This document shows positions 28,558 to 36,907 of a stretch of 54,447 bases of DNA, piece after piece. The notes under the pieces were generated by a model. It had not been told where the DNA came from. It searched no databases and was given only the letters and a program-made list of their open reading frames with translations. Positions within the stretch are counted from its first letter, which is position 1. Each line of letters opens with the position of its first letter. Source of the DNA: Deltaproteobacteria bacterium (lineage in GTDB: Bacteria; Desulfobacterota; DSM-4660; Desulfatiglandales; Desulfatiglandaceae); contig JAOZOW010000009.1 of the NCBI GenBank assembly GCA_029933075.1, positions 1 to 54,447 on the forward strand, given 5' to 3'. A program made the position numbers and the translations under genes.

Positions 28558-28982
28558 TGAACGCTCCTTCCCAGAATCTTTTCGGCTAATTCCCTCGAAA
28601 AACCAGCCACCTCATCCTCCAGGGTCTTACGCACATCCATCATCTTTGCTTCAAGCTCCTGTCTTGCCTGACCGATTTTTCCCTCAGCCTCGGAACTGGC
28701 CTCCTGCAAAATACTCCTCTCCTCCTTCTGGCCCTCCCCCTTGAGACCCTCCTTTACTGAAAAGCCTTCTTTCCGGGCCTCGATCATTCCCTCCTGAATT
28801 CCTCTCTCGTGTTCTTCGCACCGAGCGGCATAATCGCTGATCATTTTTTCCAAGGATTGCGTTTCTTCTTCCCTCCGGGCCAAGATCCTCCGGATAGGTC
28901 TATAAAGAATGAAATTCAGGACTAAAAGAAGAAAAAGGAAATTAGCGATTTGAATAAACAGAGTGGAATCTATCTGTAGCAT
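28554..28982 (-). CDS. atpF': ATP synthase Fo subunit b'
   Basis: Second peripheral-stalk subunit. The 142-residue protein has an N-terminal anchor (STLFIQIANFLFLLLVLNFI), then PIRRILARREEETQSLEKM and a coiled coil ending AGFSRELAEKILGRSV, which mirrors the b-subunit C-terminus. It heads the atp part of the run after a 122-base gap to the bactofilin gene. No atpI, atpB or atpE is present in the window. Confidence 0.92.
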   Translation of the reverse strand: MLQIDSTLFIQIANFLFLLLVLNFILYRPIRRILARREEETQSLEKMISDYAARCEEHERGIQEGMIEARKEGFSVKEGLKGEGQKEERSILQEASSEAEGKIGQARQELEAKMMDVRKTLEDEVAGFSRELAEKILGRSVQ

Positions 28983-29104
28983 ACCGATCGCACCTTTTGT
29001 GTTAATGAATTAAGGAAGATACTGATGAATGGCTATGGCCTTTTACAAAAAAGAAGTTCTCTTGTCAAACTTTTTTGAATGCCCCTCCGGTTTCTCAAAG
29101 CGTC

Positions 29105-29482
29105 TTACTTTGGAAGGACAGCCACTTTCCTCTCTCCCTCCTCAACAGGCCTCTGCATCTTACAGTGGCCCTCGAAAATGACGCCTTCGTCAATGGAAAC
29201 CACCGGGGCCTCAATGTTCCCGTAAATCTTACCGGGGGCATGGACTTCGATCCTGCCGGAGGCCACTATATTTCCCCTTACCTCCCCACTGATGATGATG
29301 TGGGAGACATGGATATCCGACTCAATCACGGCACTTTCTCCAACAATTAAAGTGCCCTCACTGTAAATCTCTCCGCTGAAACATCCATCAATGCGGACCG
29401 CCCCTTTAAAAGAAAGCTTTCCTTCAAACTCGGTATCCTTCCCAAGAAAGGCGTTAATCTCGTCCTTAATCCTTTTCATCAT
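29105..29482 (-). CDS. Bactofilin family cytoskeletal protein
   Basis: Polymer-forming protein with a right-handed beta-helix core. The repeating pattern is visible: FEGKLSFKGAVRIDGCFSGE, EGTLIVGESAVIESDI, ISGEVRGNIVASGRIEVHAP and GKIYGNIEAPVVSIDEGVIF, ending EGHCKMQRP. The N-terminal tail is short. Start 29482 or the adjacent ATG 29479 is chosen because AGAGGA lies just upstream; longer open sequence before it is mostly promoter. Bactofilins shape cells or organise envelope machines. Here the gene leads directly into atpF', as in other deltaproteobacteria. Confidence 0.92.
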   Translation of the reverse strand: MMKRIKDEINAFLGKDTEFEGKLSFKGAVRIDGCFSGEIYSEGTLIVGESAVIESDIHVSHIIISGEVRGNIVASGRIEVHAPGKIYGNIEAPVVSIDEGVIFEGHCKMQRPVEEGERKVAVLPK

Positions 29483-29506
29483 AAGTCCTCTAATCTCAAC
29501 CTCGCG

Positions 29507-29535
29507 TCCATAGCACATCGTTTTCTGTTTTGCAA
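29507..29535 (-). promoter_or_regulatory. Candidate promoter of the bactofilin-atp run
   Basis: On the reverse strand TTGCAA (29530-29535) and TATGGA (29507-29512) are 17 bases apart, placing the transcript start about 20 bases before the bactofilin ATG. The match is moderate and was selected by position. Confidence 0.35.
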
Positions 29536-29684
29536 GAAAAATCACAAAACAGTCAATCCAGATAAATGAAGCTATGTTTTCTTTTATCTCCACCAATATG
29601 AGGACCTATCTCCAGGAAAAAGCGGGGGGATCATTACCCTGTGTATCATCACTGTCCCTCAAATTAAGGTTATAAGTTTCCACT

Positions 29685-29915
29685 CCTTAGGCCGTGCCAT
29701 GATCCTCTCAAGCATGATGTCGTTCTTCCTTTTGCCTTTGGCCTTTCCCTCTCACATGGTGCTGGGGTGATGGTCGGGGTCTCTTTAACTGAGGCACAAA
29801 ACCGATTCTGGGTAGCGTTTCTGGGTTAAGTTGTTGAAGTCATTGAGGCGAAAATGAAGATTAATTCTGTCCTGAACACCACTGACTCTGGATGAGAAAA
29901 TTAAATTTATGACAT
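29685..29915 (+). repeat. Degenerate dispersed repeat, copy B
   Basis: This fills most of the 562-base gap between the bactofilin and TetR genes. It shares ttttgcctttggcctttccc exactly with copy C (29730-29749 here), plus flanking blocks such as ctctcaagNatgat before and aaaccgattNtgggNag after. Its right part matches copy A. On the reverse strand it reads VQDRINLHFRLNDFNNLTQK then YPESVLCLS before frame breaks. This is a decayed coding remnant; a 70-codon frame in it is not treated as a gene. Confidence 0.6.
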
Positions 29916-29946
29916 ATTTGGAGCCAAATCGTTCCTCCGGCAGAAT

Positions 29947-29968
29947 ATTGATTGACAAGTCAATCAAT
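29947..29968. promoter_or_regulatory. TetR-type operator over the -35 region of the TetR gene
   Basis: ATTGATTGAC-aa-GTCAATCAAT has 10-base perfect arms. Its centre contains TTGACA (29952-29957), and a TATATT/CTATAT box lies 18-19 bases downstream, so the site overlaps the likely promoter. Length and symmetry fit TetR-family operators, including those of fatty-acid regulators. Autorepression by the next gene is the simplest reading. Confidence 0.75.
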
Positions 29969-30044
29969 GCCTGTGCTATATTGGAATCCCGTAACATATC
30001 CGCTCTCCCTCTTGGAGGGGGAAGCGGCAGGGGCCATAACCACC

Positions 30045-30674
30045 ATGGAAAGGGAAACCCATACCTCCAGAAAAAGGGGCAAAGAGGACATAATTTTCAA
30101 AGCTGCTGTGAGGACCATAAAGGACAAGGGGTTCCACAGGGCCAGGATGTCCGATATTGCCAAAGAGGCAGGGATTTCGTACGGGCTGGTCTACCATTAC
30201 TTCAGAAACAAAGAAGATCTTTTCGATTCCATACTCAACCGGTGGTGGGACAGTCTCTTTCTGCTGCTCCATGACCTGGAAAAGCGTCAGACCAAGGTTC
30301 AGGATAAGCTGAGTCGAATCATTGAGTACTTTCTGGAAACCTACCAGAAAGATCCAGAGCTGGTGAATGTATTCATAACTGAGGTCTCGAGATCCACCGC
30401 CAACCTGACCAGACACCGCCTTGAACACTTCAAAAAATGGATGTCCATGACAGAGGCGATCATAAAGGAGGGACAGGAATCAGGCGTGCTCAGGGTCGAT
30501 TTCAAGGCCCGCTACCTCACCTACATCTTCCTTGGTGCCCTGGAAACCTTTGTCTCCGCCATGGTATTGGCTGGCCAGGAGATTAAGGACGACGCCCAGA
30601 AGCAGAGGATCTCAGATAGCATTCTCGAGGTCTTCATGAACGGAGCAAGGCCGGGAAATAGTAAAAACCCATAG
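30045..30674 (+). CDS. TetR/AcrR-family transcriptional regulator
   Basis: A 209-residue regulator with a standard N-terminal helix-turn-helix: IIFKAAVRTIKDKGFHRARM then SDIAKEAGISYGLVYHYFRN, followed by KEDLFDSILNRW. The helical C-terminal half is the ligand and dimer domain; acyl-CoA or a related ester is a plausible effector given the downstream genes (inference). A longer reading from 29952 is rejected because it would begin inside the operator and promoter; the ATG at METHTSRK is used, although its ribosome site is weak. It heads the rightward acyl-CoA island, 15 bases before the first dehydrogenase. Confidence 0.9.
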   Translation: MERETHTSRKRGKEDIIFKAAVRTIKDKGFHRARMSDIAKEAGISYGLVYHYFRNKEDLFDSILNRWWDSLFLLLHDLEKRQTKVQDKLSRIIEYFLETYQKDPELVNVFITEVSRSTANLTRHRLEHFKKWMSMTEAIIKEGQESGVLRVDFKARYLTYIFLGALETFVSAMVLAGQEIKDDAQKQRISDSILEVFMNGARPGNSKNP

Positions 30675-30689
30675 CCCGGAGAAAAATAT

Positions 30690-31832
30690 ATGGATTTTGC
30701 CCTTACCGATGAACAGAAGATGTTCAAGGAGCAGGTCATCCGCTTCGCCACAAAAGAGATCAAGCCCAGGTGTCAGGAACATGACCTCAAGGGAGAGTTC
30801 GATTTCGAATCATTTCGAAAACTGGGAGAGTTCGGGATCCTGGGCCTCCACTTCCCCGAGCACCTGGGAGGAAGTGACGCCGACGTGATGACCTGCGTGG
30901 TAGCCGGTGAGGCATTGGGAGAAGCCGGCCTGGATGGGGGATTGACCTTAGCTTACGGCGCCCATACCTTTCTTTGCGCCGACACCATATTCGCCCACGG
31001 CACACAGGCCCAGCAGGAAAAGTACATCCCGGATTTGGCATCCGGAGAAAAAATCGGGTGCATGGGACTTACCGAGCCCGGCGCCGGTTCTGATGTGGCA
31101 TCCATATCCACCCGCGCGGAAAAACGCGGGGATCGTTACGTCCTTAATGGGAGCAAAATGTTCATAACCAACGGGCCCATTGCGGATGTGGCCGTAGTAT
31201 ATGCCAAGACGGACAGGGACCAGAAGCATGCGGGCATATCCGCGTTTATTGTGGAAAAAGGCACTCCTGGTTTCTCTGCGGGAAAACCCCTGAACAAGAT
31301 GGGGGTAAGGAGTTCCCACACATCCGAATTGATCTTTGAAGATTGTGAAATCCCGGCTGAAAACCTGCTTGGGCAGGAAGGTGCAGGCTTTCTCATGGCT
31401 ATGCGCACCGTTGAATGGGACCGGAGCACCCTGATGGCGCCATTCGTGGGGGGGATGACCTATGTGCTGAGGCGATGTGTTCGATACGCGCTGGAGCGTC
31501 ATCAATTCGGCCGGCCCATAGCGGAGTTCCAGGCCATCAAGCACAAGCTGGCGGAGATCAAGATATTTATTGAAGCTGCCAGGTCTCTGGTTTACCGCAT
31601 TGCGTGGTGCAAAGATCAGGGAAGGCCCCTCAACCATCTCGAGGCCGCTGTTGCCAAGCTCTTCATAGGAGACTGGAGCCTGGGGCCGGCAAACGATGCG
31701 GTGACACTTCACGGCGGGTACGGGTATTGCCATGAATATGAGGTGGAGCGAAACTTCCGAGACAGCCGCCTGGCTCCCATAGGGGGCGGCACATCTGAAA
31801 TCACAAAAAAAATCATTTCCAAATTGATCTAA
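30690..31832 (+). CDS. Acyl-CoA dehydrogenase, FAD-binding member of a tandem pair
   Basis: Flavoprotein expected to oxidise an acyl-CoA to the 2-enoyl form, passing electrons to ETF. The full ACAD fold is present in 380 aa: MGLTEPGAGSDVASIST (flavin contact) near residue 128, RHQFGRPIAEFQAIKHKLAE near 270, and LHGGYGYCHEYEVERNFRD near 340. The usual base position in the YEGT motif reads GGGT (366 is Gly). The alternative isovaleryl-type position reads VEWDRS, with Asp244 where Glu is expected. So no canonical catalytic Glu is apparent, although E242 is close. The next gene, 15 bases on, has the complementary pattern, suggesting a heteromer. Confidence 0.93.
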   Translation: MDFALTDEQKMFKEQVIRFATKEIKPRCQEHDLKGEFDFESFRKLGEFGILGLHFPEHLGGSDADVMTCVVAGEALGEAGLDGGLTLAYGAHTFLCADTIFAHGTQAQQEKYIPDLASGEKIGCMGLTEPGAGSDVASISTRAEKRGDRYVLNGSKMFITNGPIADVAVVYAKTDRDQKHAGISAFIVEKGTPGFSAGKPLNKMGVRSSHTSELIFEDCEIPAENLLGQEGAGFLMAMRTVEWDRSTLMAPFVGGMTYVLRRCVRYALERHQFGRPIAEFQAIKHKLAEIKIFIEAARSLVYRIAWCKDQGRPLNHLEAAVAKLFIGDWSLGPANDAVTLHGGYGYCHEYEVERNFRDSRLAPIGGGTSEITKKIISKLI

Positions 31833-31847
31833 GGCTACGGAACAATC

Positions 31848-32993
31848 ATGAACTTTGATCTTTCCGAAGAACAAAAGGCGCTCATCAGGAAGATAGAGTA
31901 CCTCTTTGACCCAGAAACAGAAGACCCCGTAAAGCCCCTGGAAAGAACGGACCCTCATGAGGCGCGCGGTGCGGTGCTCAAAGCACTTGGAAAGCTCGCC
32001 CAAGCAGGATATCTCGCCGCAGGCGTGTATGACGGAAAGAACAGCCCCTTTCTGGTAGCCGCCCAAGAAGCCCTGGCGGCCCGATCTCCCTCGCTTTTTC
32101 TCTCCGTGGAGATGAGTGCGAGGGTCTTTGCACGTCTCGTGGCGATATACTCCACGAGGAGGCAGCAGGAAGAGATCCTTCCTGATTTAATGGATGGGGA
32201 CACAGTCGGGTGCGTTGCCCTCACAGAGGCGGGCATGAGCCTGGAGAAGAACCCGTTGCAGACCCTGGGAACCCGGGATGGAAATGCTTTTCGCCTCTCA
32301 GGCACAAAAGCCCAAGTGATAAACGCGCCCATAGCGGACTGGATCGCCGTTGCCGGCAATACGGTGGAGGGGGAAAGCAAGGCACATGGATTCTTCCTCG
32401 TCAAGGGACAAAACAGGGGGCTTTCCATCGGCCAGAGGCTCAATACAATGGGCTACCAGGGTGCGCCTATTTCAGCCATCTCGATCAAGGATTGTTCTGT
32501 TCCCCTGCAACGGCTCATTGGCCCTTTTAAAGAAAAAGAGCCCATCCGAGCTCTGCGAAAATGGGAAGATCAGGTTCTCACATCTGCCAGTCTCGGCCTC
32601 ATTAGACGGTCCTACGATACGGCCTTGAAACATGCCAAAGAGCATGTGAGCGGTGGAAAACCTATCATTGCCTATCAGGAGATCGGCTTTAAGCTGGCAG
32701 AAATGCTGACACTTTTCCAGACCGCCCAACTCTTGGCCTACCGGGCGGCATGGATGGATGAGGTAGAAGACAGGGAAGCTGATGTACTGCGCCACTGCGC
32801 CAAGGTCTTTTGCTCTGAATCAGCCCAGCAAGTGGCAAGCGAGGCCCTACAGATCCTTGGGGCCAAAGGGTTTACCGCAACAAACCCTGCCGAGGAAAGC
32901 TACAGAGATGCCAAATATCTCCAGATTGGAGGTACATCATCGGAGATCTCCAGGATGAAGATCGGCGAGGGAGTCCTGGAGCGTGGCTCATAG
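31848..32993 (+). CDS. Divergent acyl-CoA dehydrogenase subunit, partner of the preceding gene
   Basis: A 381-residue ACAD homologue. The C-terminal helical bundle is well kept (KWEDQVLTSASLGLIRRSYD; YQEIGFKLAEMLTLFQTAQL; RDAKYLQIGGTSSEISRM). The flavin-contact motif TEPxAGSD has degenerated to TEAGMSLEKNP, and the middle arginine-phenylalanine-glycine segment has become GGKPIIAYQ. Glu240 (KWEDQ) lies where isovaleryl-CoA dehydrogenase keeps its base. With the preceding gene this mirrors alpha2beta2 dehydrogenases of actinobacterial sterol catabolism, in which two unlike subunits form one active site. A stand-alone enzyme cannot be excluded. The start has no strong ribosome site. Confidence 0.88.
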   Translation: MNFDLSEEQKALIRKIEYLFDPETEDPVKPLERTDPHEARGAVLKALGKLAQAGYLAAGVYDGKNSPFLVAAQEALAARSPSLFLSVEMSARVFARLVAIYSTRRQQEEILPDLMDGDTVGCVALTEAGMSLEKNPLQTLGTRDGNAFRLSGTKAQVINAPIADWIAVAGNTVEGESKAHGFFLVKGQNRGLSIGQRLNTMGYQGAPISAISIKDCSVPLQRLIGPFKEKEPIRALRKWEDQVLTSASLGLIRRSYDTALKHAKEHVSGGKPIIAYQEIGFKLAEMLTLFQTAQLLAYRAAWMDEVEDREADVLRHCAKVFCSESAQQVASEALQILGAKGFTATNPAEESYRDAKYLQIGGTSSEISRMKIGEGVLERGS

Positions 32994-33077
32994 AGAGGGA
33001 TAGAAATCATTGCCCTTGGGTTGATACTTATCTGCTGACGCCCGGCCCGACAGGTAAAAAGACCGAAGGATGTAAAA

Positions 33078-34694
33078 ATGGAAGTCATAGAAACAAAGGT
33101 GGATGTTTCCAGCGATTCGTTCAGGGAAAACTATGTTCATATGGAAGCCCTGGTGGACGAGCTCAAAAAAGAGCTTGAGATTGCCCGAAACGAACGTTCG
33201 GACAGGGCCCTGGCCAGGCTTTCGGAGCAGAACAAGCTCCCCGTGCGCAAGCGCCTGGAGCTGCTCCTTGACCCCAATACGCCTTTTCTGGAAATAGCGC
33301 CCCTGGCTGCCAGAAGCATGTACGACAAGAAGATTCATGGTGCTGGGATAGTGGCCGGCATAGGGGTGGTATCAGGCCGGGAGGTAGTGATTCACGCCAA
33401 TGACCCCACTATTAAAGGCGGCACCATTTACCCGATGGGAGTAAAAAAGGGTCTCAGGATGCAGACAATCGCCATGGAAAACCGCCTTCCCATCATCAAC
33501 CTGGTGGACTCGGGCGGTGCATTCCTGCCCCTTCAATCCGAGATCTTTCCCGACGTGGACGACGGTGGCCGCATATTTTACAATCAGGCCATAATATCAA
33601 AAATGGGGATCCCCCAGATCTGCGGCGTTATGGGCCTGTGTACGGCAGGCGCTGCATATATCCCGGCCATGAGCGATGAGGTGGTGCATGTACAGGGCAC
33701 CGGCGCCATTTTCCTCGGCGGCCCACCACTGGTCAGGGCCGCAACAGGCGAGGAGGTTACTGCGGATGAGCTGGGTGGGGCAGAGGTCCACTGCAGAGAG
33801 TCGGGGGTATCCGATTATCTTGCCGAGGACGATGCCCACTGTATTGAGATCATTCGCCAAATCGTCAAAAATCTCCCTCCTGCCCGCAAGACTGACATTG
33901 GGCGGCGGGAGCCCAAGCCACCCATTTATGATCCTAAAGAGATCTACGGCATCGTGCCGAAAAGCCTCAACATCCCATACGATGTGAGAGAAGTGATAGC
34001 CAGGATGGTGGATGGCAGTGAATTCCTCGAATTCAAATCCCTATATGGACCTACTCTGGTCTGCGGCTGGGCCTACATCCACGGTTATCCTGTTGGCATC
34101 CTGGCAAACAACGGGGTGCTTTTCTCCGATAGCTCCCTAAAGGCCACCCAGTTCATCCAGATCTGTGACAAACGGGGCATACCTTTGCTGTTTCTACAGA
34201 ACATCAGCGGATACATGGTGGGAAAGGACTATGAGCGGGGCGGCATAACCAAGGACGGGCACAAAATGGTCAATGCGGTGGCAACCGCCACGGTTCCCAA
34301 GTTTACTGTAATCATCGGGGCCTCTTTTGGCGCGGGCAACTATGGCATGTGCGGGAGGGCATATTCGCCCCGCTTCTTGTGGATGTGGCCCAATGCACAG
34401 ATCGGCGTCATGGGAGGAGAGCAGGCCGCAGATGTTATGATCACAGTGAAAAACGACCAGCTTGCCAGGGAAGGCAAACCGCCGCTGCCGGAAGAGTTGG
34501 TACGCCAGATACGGGAGCCGATCATTGCCTCTGCCCTGCGGGAAGGCAACGCCTATTACTCCACCGCAAATCTCTGGGACGACGGCATCCTGGACCCGGC
34601 AAAGACGAGAGATGTCCTCGGGCTGGCCATCTCAGCCGCTCTCAACGCGCCGCTAAGGGATGACACTTACGGTTACGGGACATTCCGGATGTAA
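33078..34694 (+). CDS. Acyl-CoA carboxylase carboxyltransferase (beta) subunit, methylcrotonyl/geranyl-CoA type
   Basis: Transfers carboxylate from biotin to an acyl-CoA. The 538 aa match the MCC-beta branch rather than propionyl-CoA carboxylase: [17 protein letters not shown] with GRIFYNQA in the first crotonase-like half, [16 protein letters not shown] in the second, and [19 protein letters not shown] then [19 protein letters not shown] for the CoA and biotin sites. Biotin carboxylase and carrier genes follow on the same strand. Likely substrates are 3-methylcrotonyl-CoA, geranyl-CoA or another branched 2-enoyl-CoA; the choice cannot be made by eye. The gap before it (84 bases) shows nothing notable. 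Confidence 0.92.
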   Translation: MEVIETKVDVSSDSFRENYVHMEALVDELKKELEIARNERSDRALARLSEQNKLPVRKRLELLLDPNTPFLEIAPLAARSMYDKKIHGAGIVAGIGVVSGREVVIHANDPTIKGGTIYPMGVKKGLRMQTIAMENRLPIINLVDSGGAFLPLQSEIFPDVDDGGRIFYNQAIISKMGIPQICGVMGLCTAGAAYIPAMSDEVVHVQGTGAIFLGGPPLVRAATGEEVTADELGGAEVHCRESGVSDYLAEDDAHCIEIIRQIVKNLPPARKTDIGRREPKPPIYDPKEIYGIVPKSLNIPYDVREVIARMVDGSEFLEFKSLYGPTLVCGWAYIHGYPVGILANNGVLFSDSSLKATQFIQICDKRGIPLLFLQNISGYMVGKDYERGGITKDGHKMVNAVATATVPKFTVIIGASFGAGNYGMCGRAYSPRFLWMWPNAQIGVMGGEQAADVMITVKNDQLAREGKPPLPEELVRQIREPIIASALREGNAYYSTANLWDDGILDPAKTRDVLGLAISAALNAPLRDDTYGYGTFRM

Positions 34695-34700
34695 TAAAAA

Positions 34701-34760
34701 CAGTCCCCGCGCAGAAGTAGGCAATGCTGGCCCTAAGCAGGGGACAGGCGCCAGCGGGGA
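34701..34760. repeat. REP-like inverted-repeat segment between carboxylase genes
   Basis: GTCCCC (34703-34708) and GGGGAC (34740-34745) are complementary, and TCCCCGC (34704-34710) also pairs with GCGGGGA (34754-34760). The wording of the segment (cagtccccgc ... ggggacaggcgcc) resembles repetitive extragenic palindromes mobilised by RAYT transposases, from memory. No transposase is nearby. It may form a hairpin that tunes expression of the biotin carboxylase gene. Confidence 0.4.
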
Positions 34761-34818
34761 GGCAGGCAAGGGTAAATAAGGACCAAAGGCTACTGCAGAG
34801 AGCTGAATTTTGCACAGG

Positions 34819-36306
34819 ATGTTTAAGAAGATACTCATCGCCAATAGAGGAGAGATAGCGGTCCGAATCATCCGGACATGCCGCGAGATGGAGATAGAGA
34901 CGGTTGCTGTCTACTCGGAGGCGGACAGTGCCGCGGCCCACGTGCTGGAAGCGGATGAGGCTGTACTGTTAGGGGGATCGGAGTCTTCTGAAAGCTACCT
35001 CAACATGGAACGAATCATCGAAGCGGCAAAGCAGACAGGATCGGAAGCCATTCATCCCGGTTACGGGTTTTTAGCGGAAAATCCCGAGTTTGCCGCCCTC
35101 TGTGAAAAAAACGGGATCTCCTTTGTGGGGCCTCCCGCTCGCGTAATTCGTCACCTGGGGGATAAGGTCCTGGCACGAAAGACCATGAAAGAGGCGGGCG
35201 TCCCGATCATTCCCGGCATGCTCACAGGGACGACTGATCTGAAAGTGCTCGCACAAGAGGCCGATAAGACAGGATATCCCGTTCTGGTAAAAGCGGTGGC
35301 AGGGGGTGGAGGAAAAGGGATGAGGGTGGTTAGGGACCCAGGTTCCCTGGAGCAGGCGTGTATCGAGGCGCGCAGCGAGGCGGAAAAGGCCTTCGGTAAC
35401 GGCGCCCTCTACCTGGAAAGATGCCTTGAGCGCCCCCACCATGTGGAGTTCCAGATTCTTTCTGATCACCATGGTCATGTGGTCCATCTTTTTGAAAGGG
35501 AGTGTTCCATCCAGCGTAGGCACCAAAAGATCATCGAAGAGACGCCCTCTCCCTCCCTTACTCCCTCCCTGAGAGAGGCCATGGGAAAAGCAGCAATCTC
35601 CGCGGCCAGGGCTTCCGGATATGTCAATGCGGGCACTGTGGAATTCATGCTGGATCGCAAAGGGGGGTTTTACTTTCTGGAGGTCAACACGCGACTCCAG
35701 GTGGAACACCCTATCACTGAAATGACCACTGGCATTGACCTTGTAAGAAAGCAACTGGAAATCGCAGCGGGTCACCCTTTGTCACTTGAACAGGAGGATA
35801 TCATACCCAGAGGCCACGCCATAGAATGCCGCATCTACGCCGAAGATCCCGAGGCGGGCTTTTTCCCCTCCCCGGGACCGGTGCTCCTCCTCCGGGAGCC
35901 CTCGGGCCCCGGTATAAGAAACGATTGCGGGATCTACCGGGGCTTTGAAGTCCCCGTGGAATACGACCCCATCCTGAGCAAGCTCATCGTGGCGGCAGAT
36001 GACAGAGAGGCGGCCCGCAGGCGCATGATCCGGGCACTTGAAACTTATGTGATACTGGGGATAAAGACCACTATTCCCTTTTTGATCGATCTTCTTAACT
36101 CAGAGGCGTTCATTGCGGGCCACACGGACACCGGTTTCATAGAGCGTTATTTTTCAAACTGGACCCAGAGAGCAGAAGATGTGCACATTGCGTGCGCAGC
36201 ATACCTGGCGGATGAACTGGAGCTTACCTCCACAACAGCCCGATCACAAAAGGCCCCTGCAGGGTGGCCTACGCCATGGCAAAGTTTAGGGGAATGGCGG
36301 CTATAA
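34819..36306 (+). CDS. Acyl-CoA carboxylase biotin carboxylase subunit
   Basis: ATP-grasp enzyme that carboxylates biotin using bicarbonate. Motifs are FKKILIANRGEIAVRIIRTC at the start, EAIHPGYGFLAENPEF, the nucleotide-binding VKAVAGGGGKGMRVV, HVEFQIL, and the catalytic VNTRLQVEHPITEMTTGIDL. At 495 aa it contains the carboxylase core plus a ~45-residue tail but no carrier domain, unlike one-chain MCC or PCC alpha subunits. The ATG at 34819 is preferred over a TTG three codons earlier. The carrier protein gene starts 61 bases downstream. Confidence 0.93.
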   Translation: MFKKILIANRGEIAVRIIRTCREMEIETVAVYSEADSAAAHVLEADEAVLLGGSESSESYLNMERIIEAAKQTGSEAIHPGYGFLAENPEFAALCEKNGISFVGPPARVIRHLGDKVLARKTMKEAGVPIIPGMLTGTTDLKVLAQEADKTGYPVLVKAVAGGGGKGMRVVRDPGSLEQACIEARSEAEKAFGNGALYLERCLERPHHVEFQILSDHHGHVVHLFERECSIQRRHQKIIEETPSPSLTPSLREAMGKAAISAARASGYVNAGTVEFMLDRKGGFYFLEVNTRLQVEHPITEMTTGIDLVRKQLEIAAGHPLSLEQEDIIPRGHAIECRIYAEDPEAGFFPSPGPVLLLREPSGPGIRNDCGIYRGFEVPVEYDPILSKLIVAADDREAARRRMIRALETYVILGIKTTIPFLIDLLNSEAFIAGHTDTGFIERYFSNWTQRAEDVHIACAAYLADELELTSTTARSQKAPAGWPTPWQSLGEWRL

Positions 36307-36367
36307 GGAAGATATTGTCTCCCTTCAAAGGACCTCTGATAAGTTTACACAGGTTTCTTTCTCTGAA

Positions 36368-36907
36368 ATGAAGTATCGTCTTGACATTGCCGGCCAAACA
36401 GTGGAGATGGAAGCCCATGGAACGGGGAAGGGAGAGGCATACCATGTCACCATCGGGAATCAAGTATACCATATCCGCTATCTGGCCCTTGAAGGGGGAT
36501 GCTATCACCTGTTTGTGAACGGGAGGGCCGCAGAGGCATTCGTTGCCAGGACCGAACATGGCAAGCAGGTCTTTGTAAAGGGTAAGTGCTTCTTGCTCCG
36601 GGATGCACACCGCCCCCTCCTTCGCCGAGGTAAACGCCCGGGGCTCCAAGATGGCCCTGGGGAGGTGACCCCTCCCATGCCTGCCGTGGTGGTACGCATT
36701 CTTGTCCAGGAAGGAGACTTGGTGGAAAAGGGACAGGGCCTCGTGGTAGTAACGGCCATGAAAATGGAGACCACCCTGGTGGCACCCAGGGGGGGCAAAG
36801 TGAAAAAGATAAATGCCGCCGTAAATGACAAGGTGGCCCCCGGAGACATTTTAGTGGAGATAGAAGAGGAAGAAAAAGAAGAGGAGGGGGTCGAGGAAAA
36901 TGGGTGA
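36368..36907 (+). CDS. Biotin carboxyl carrier protein (separate subunit)
   Basis: A 179-residue protein with a C-terminal biotinyl domain. The biotinylation motif AMKMETTLVAP places the modified Lys near residue 136, preceded by PAVVVRILVQEGDLVEKGQ and followed by GGKVKKINAAVNDKVAPGDIL. The N-terminal ~95 residues (YRLDIAGQTVEMEAHGT; NGRAAEAFVARTEHGKQVFV) resemble the BT linker domain that docks the carrier of MCC/PCC-type carboxylases. The unit therefore looks like the C-terminal part of an MCC alpha chain made as a free protein. It ends in a Glu-rich tail and overlaps the hydratase gene by eight bases. Confidence 0.92.
   Translation: MKYRLDIAGQTVEMEAHGTGKGEAYHVTIGNQVYHIRYLALEGGCYHLFVNGRAAEAFVARTEHGKQVFVKGKCFLLRDAHRPLLRRGKRPGLQDGPGEVTPPMPAVVVRILVQEGDLVEKGQGLVVVTAMKMETTLVAPRGGKVKKINAAVNDKVAPGDILVEIEEEEKEEEGVEENG

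Noticed and set aside
29785-29997. A 70-codon reverse reading frame before the TetR gene
   Set aside because: It is part of repeat copy B, runs through the TetR promoter and operator, and has frame breaks beyond its stop when compared with copy C.
29952-30044. N-terminal extension of the TetR gene by 31 codons
   Set aside because: It would start inside the palindromic operator and -35 box, and the added residues are not conserved in TetR proteins.
30948-32066. A 372-codon reverse frame opposite the tandem dehydrogenases
   Set aside because: It is antisense to two conserved genes and has no recognisable domain or ribosome site.
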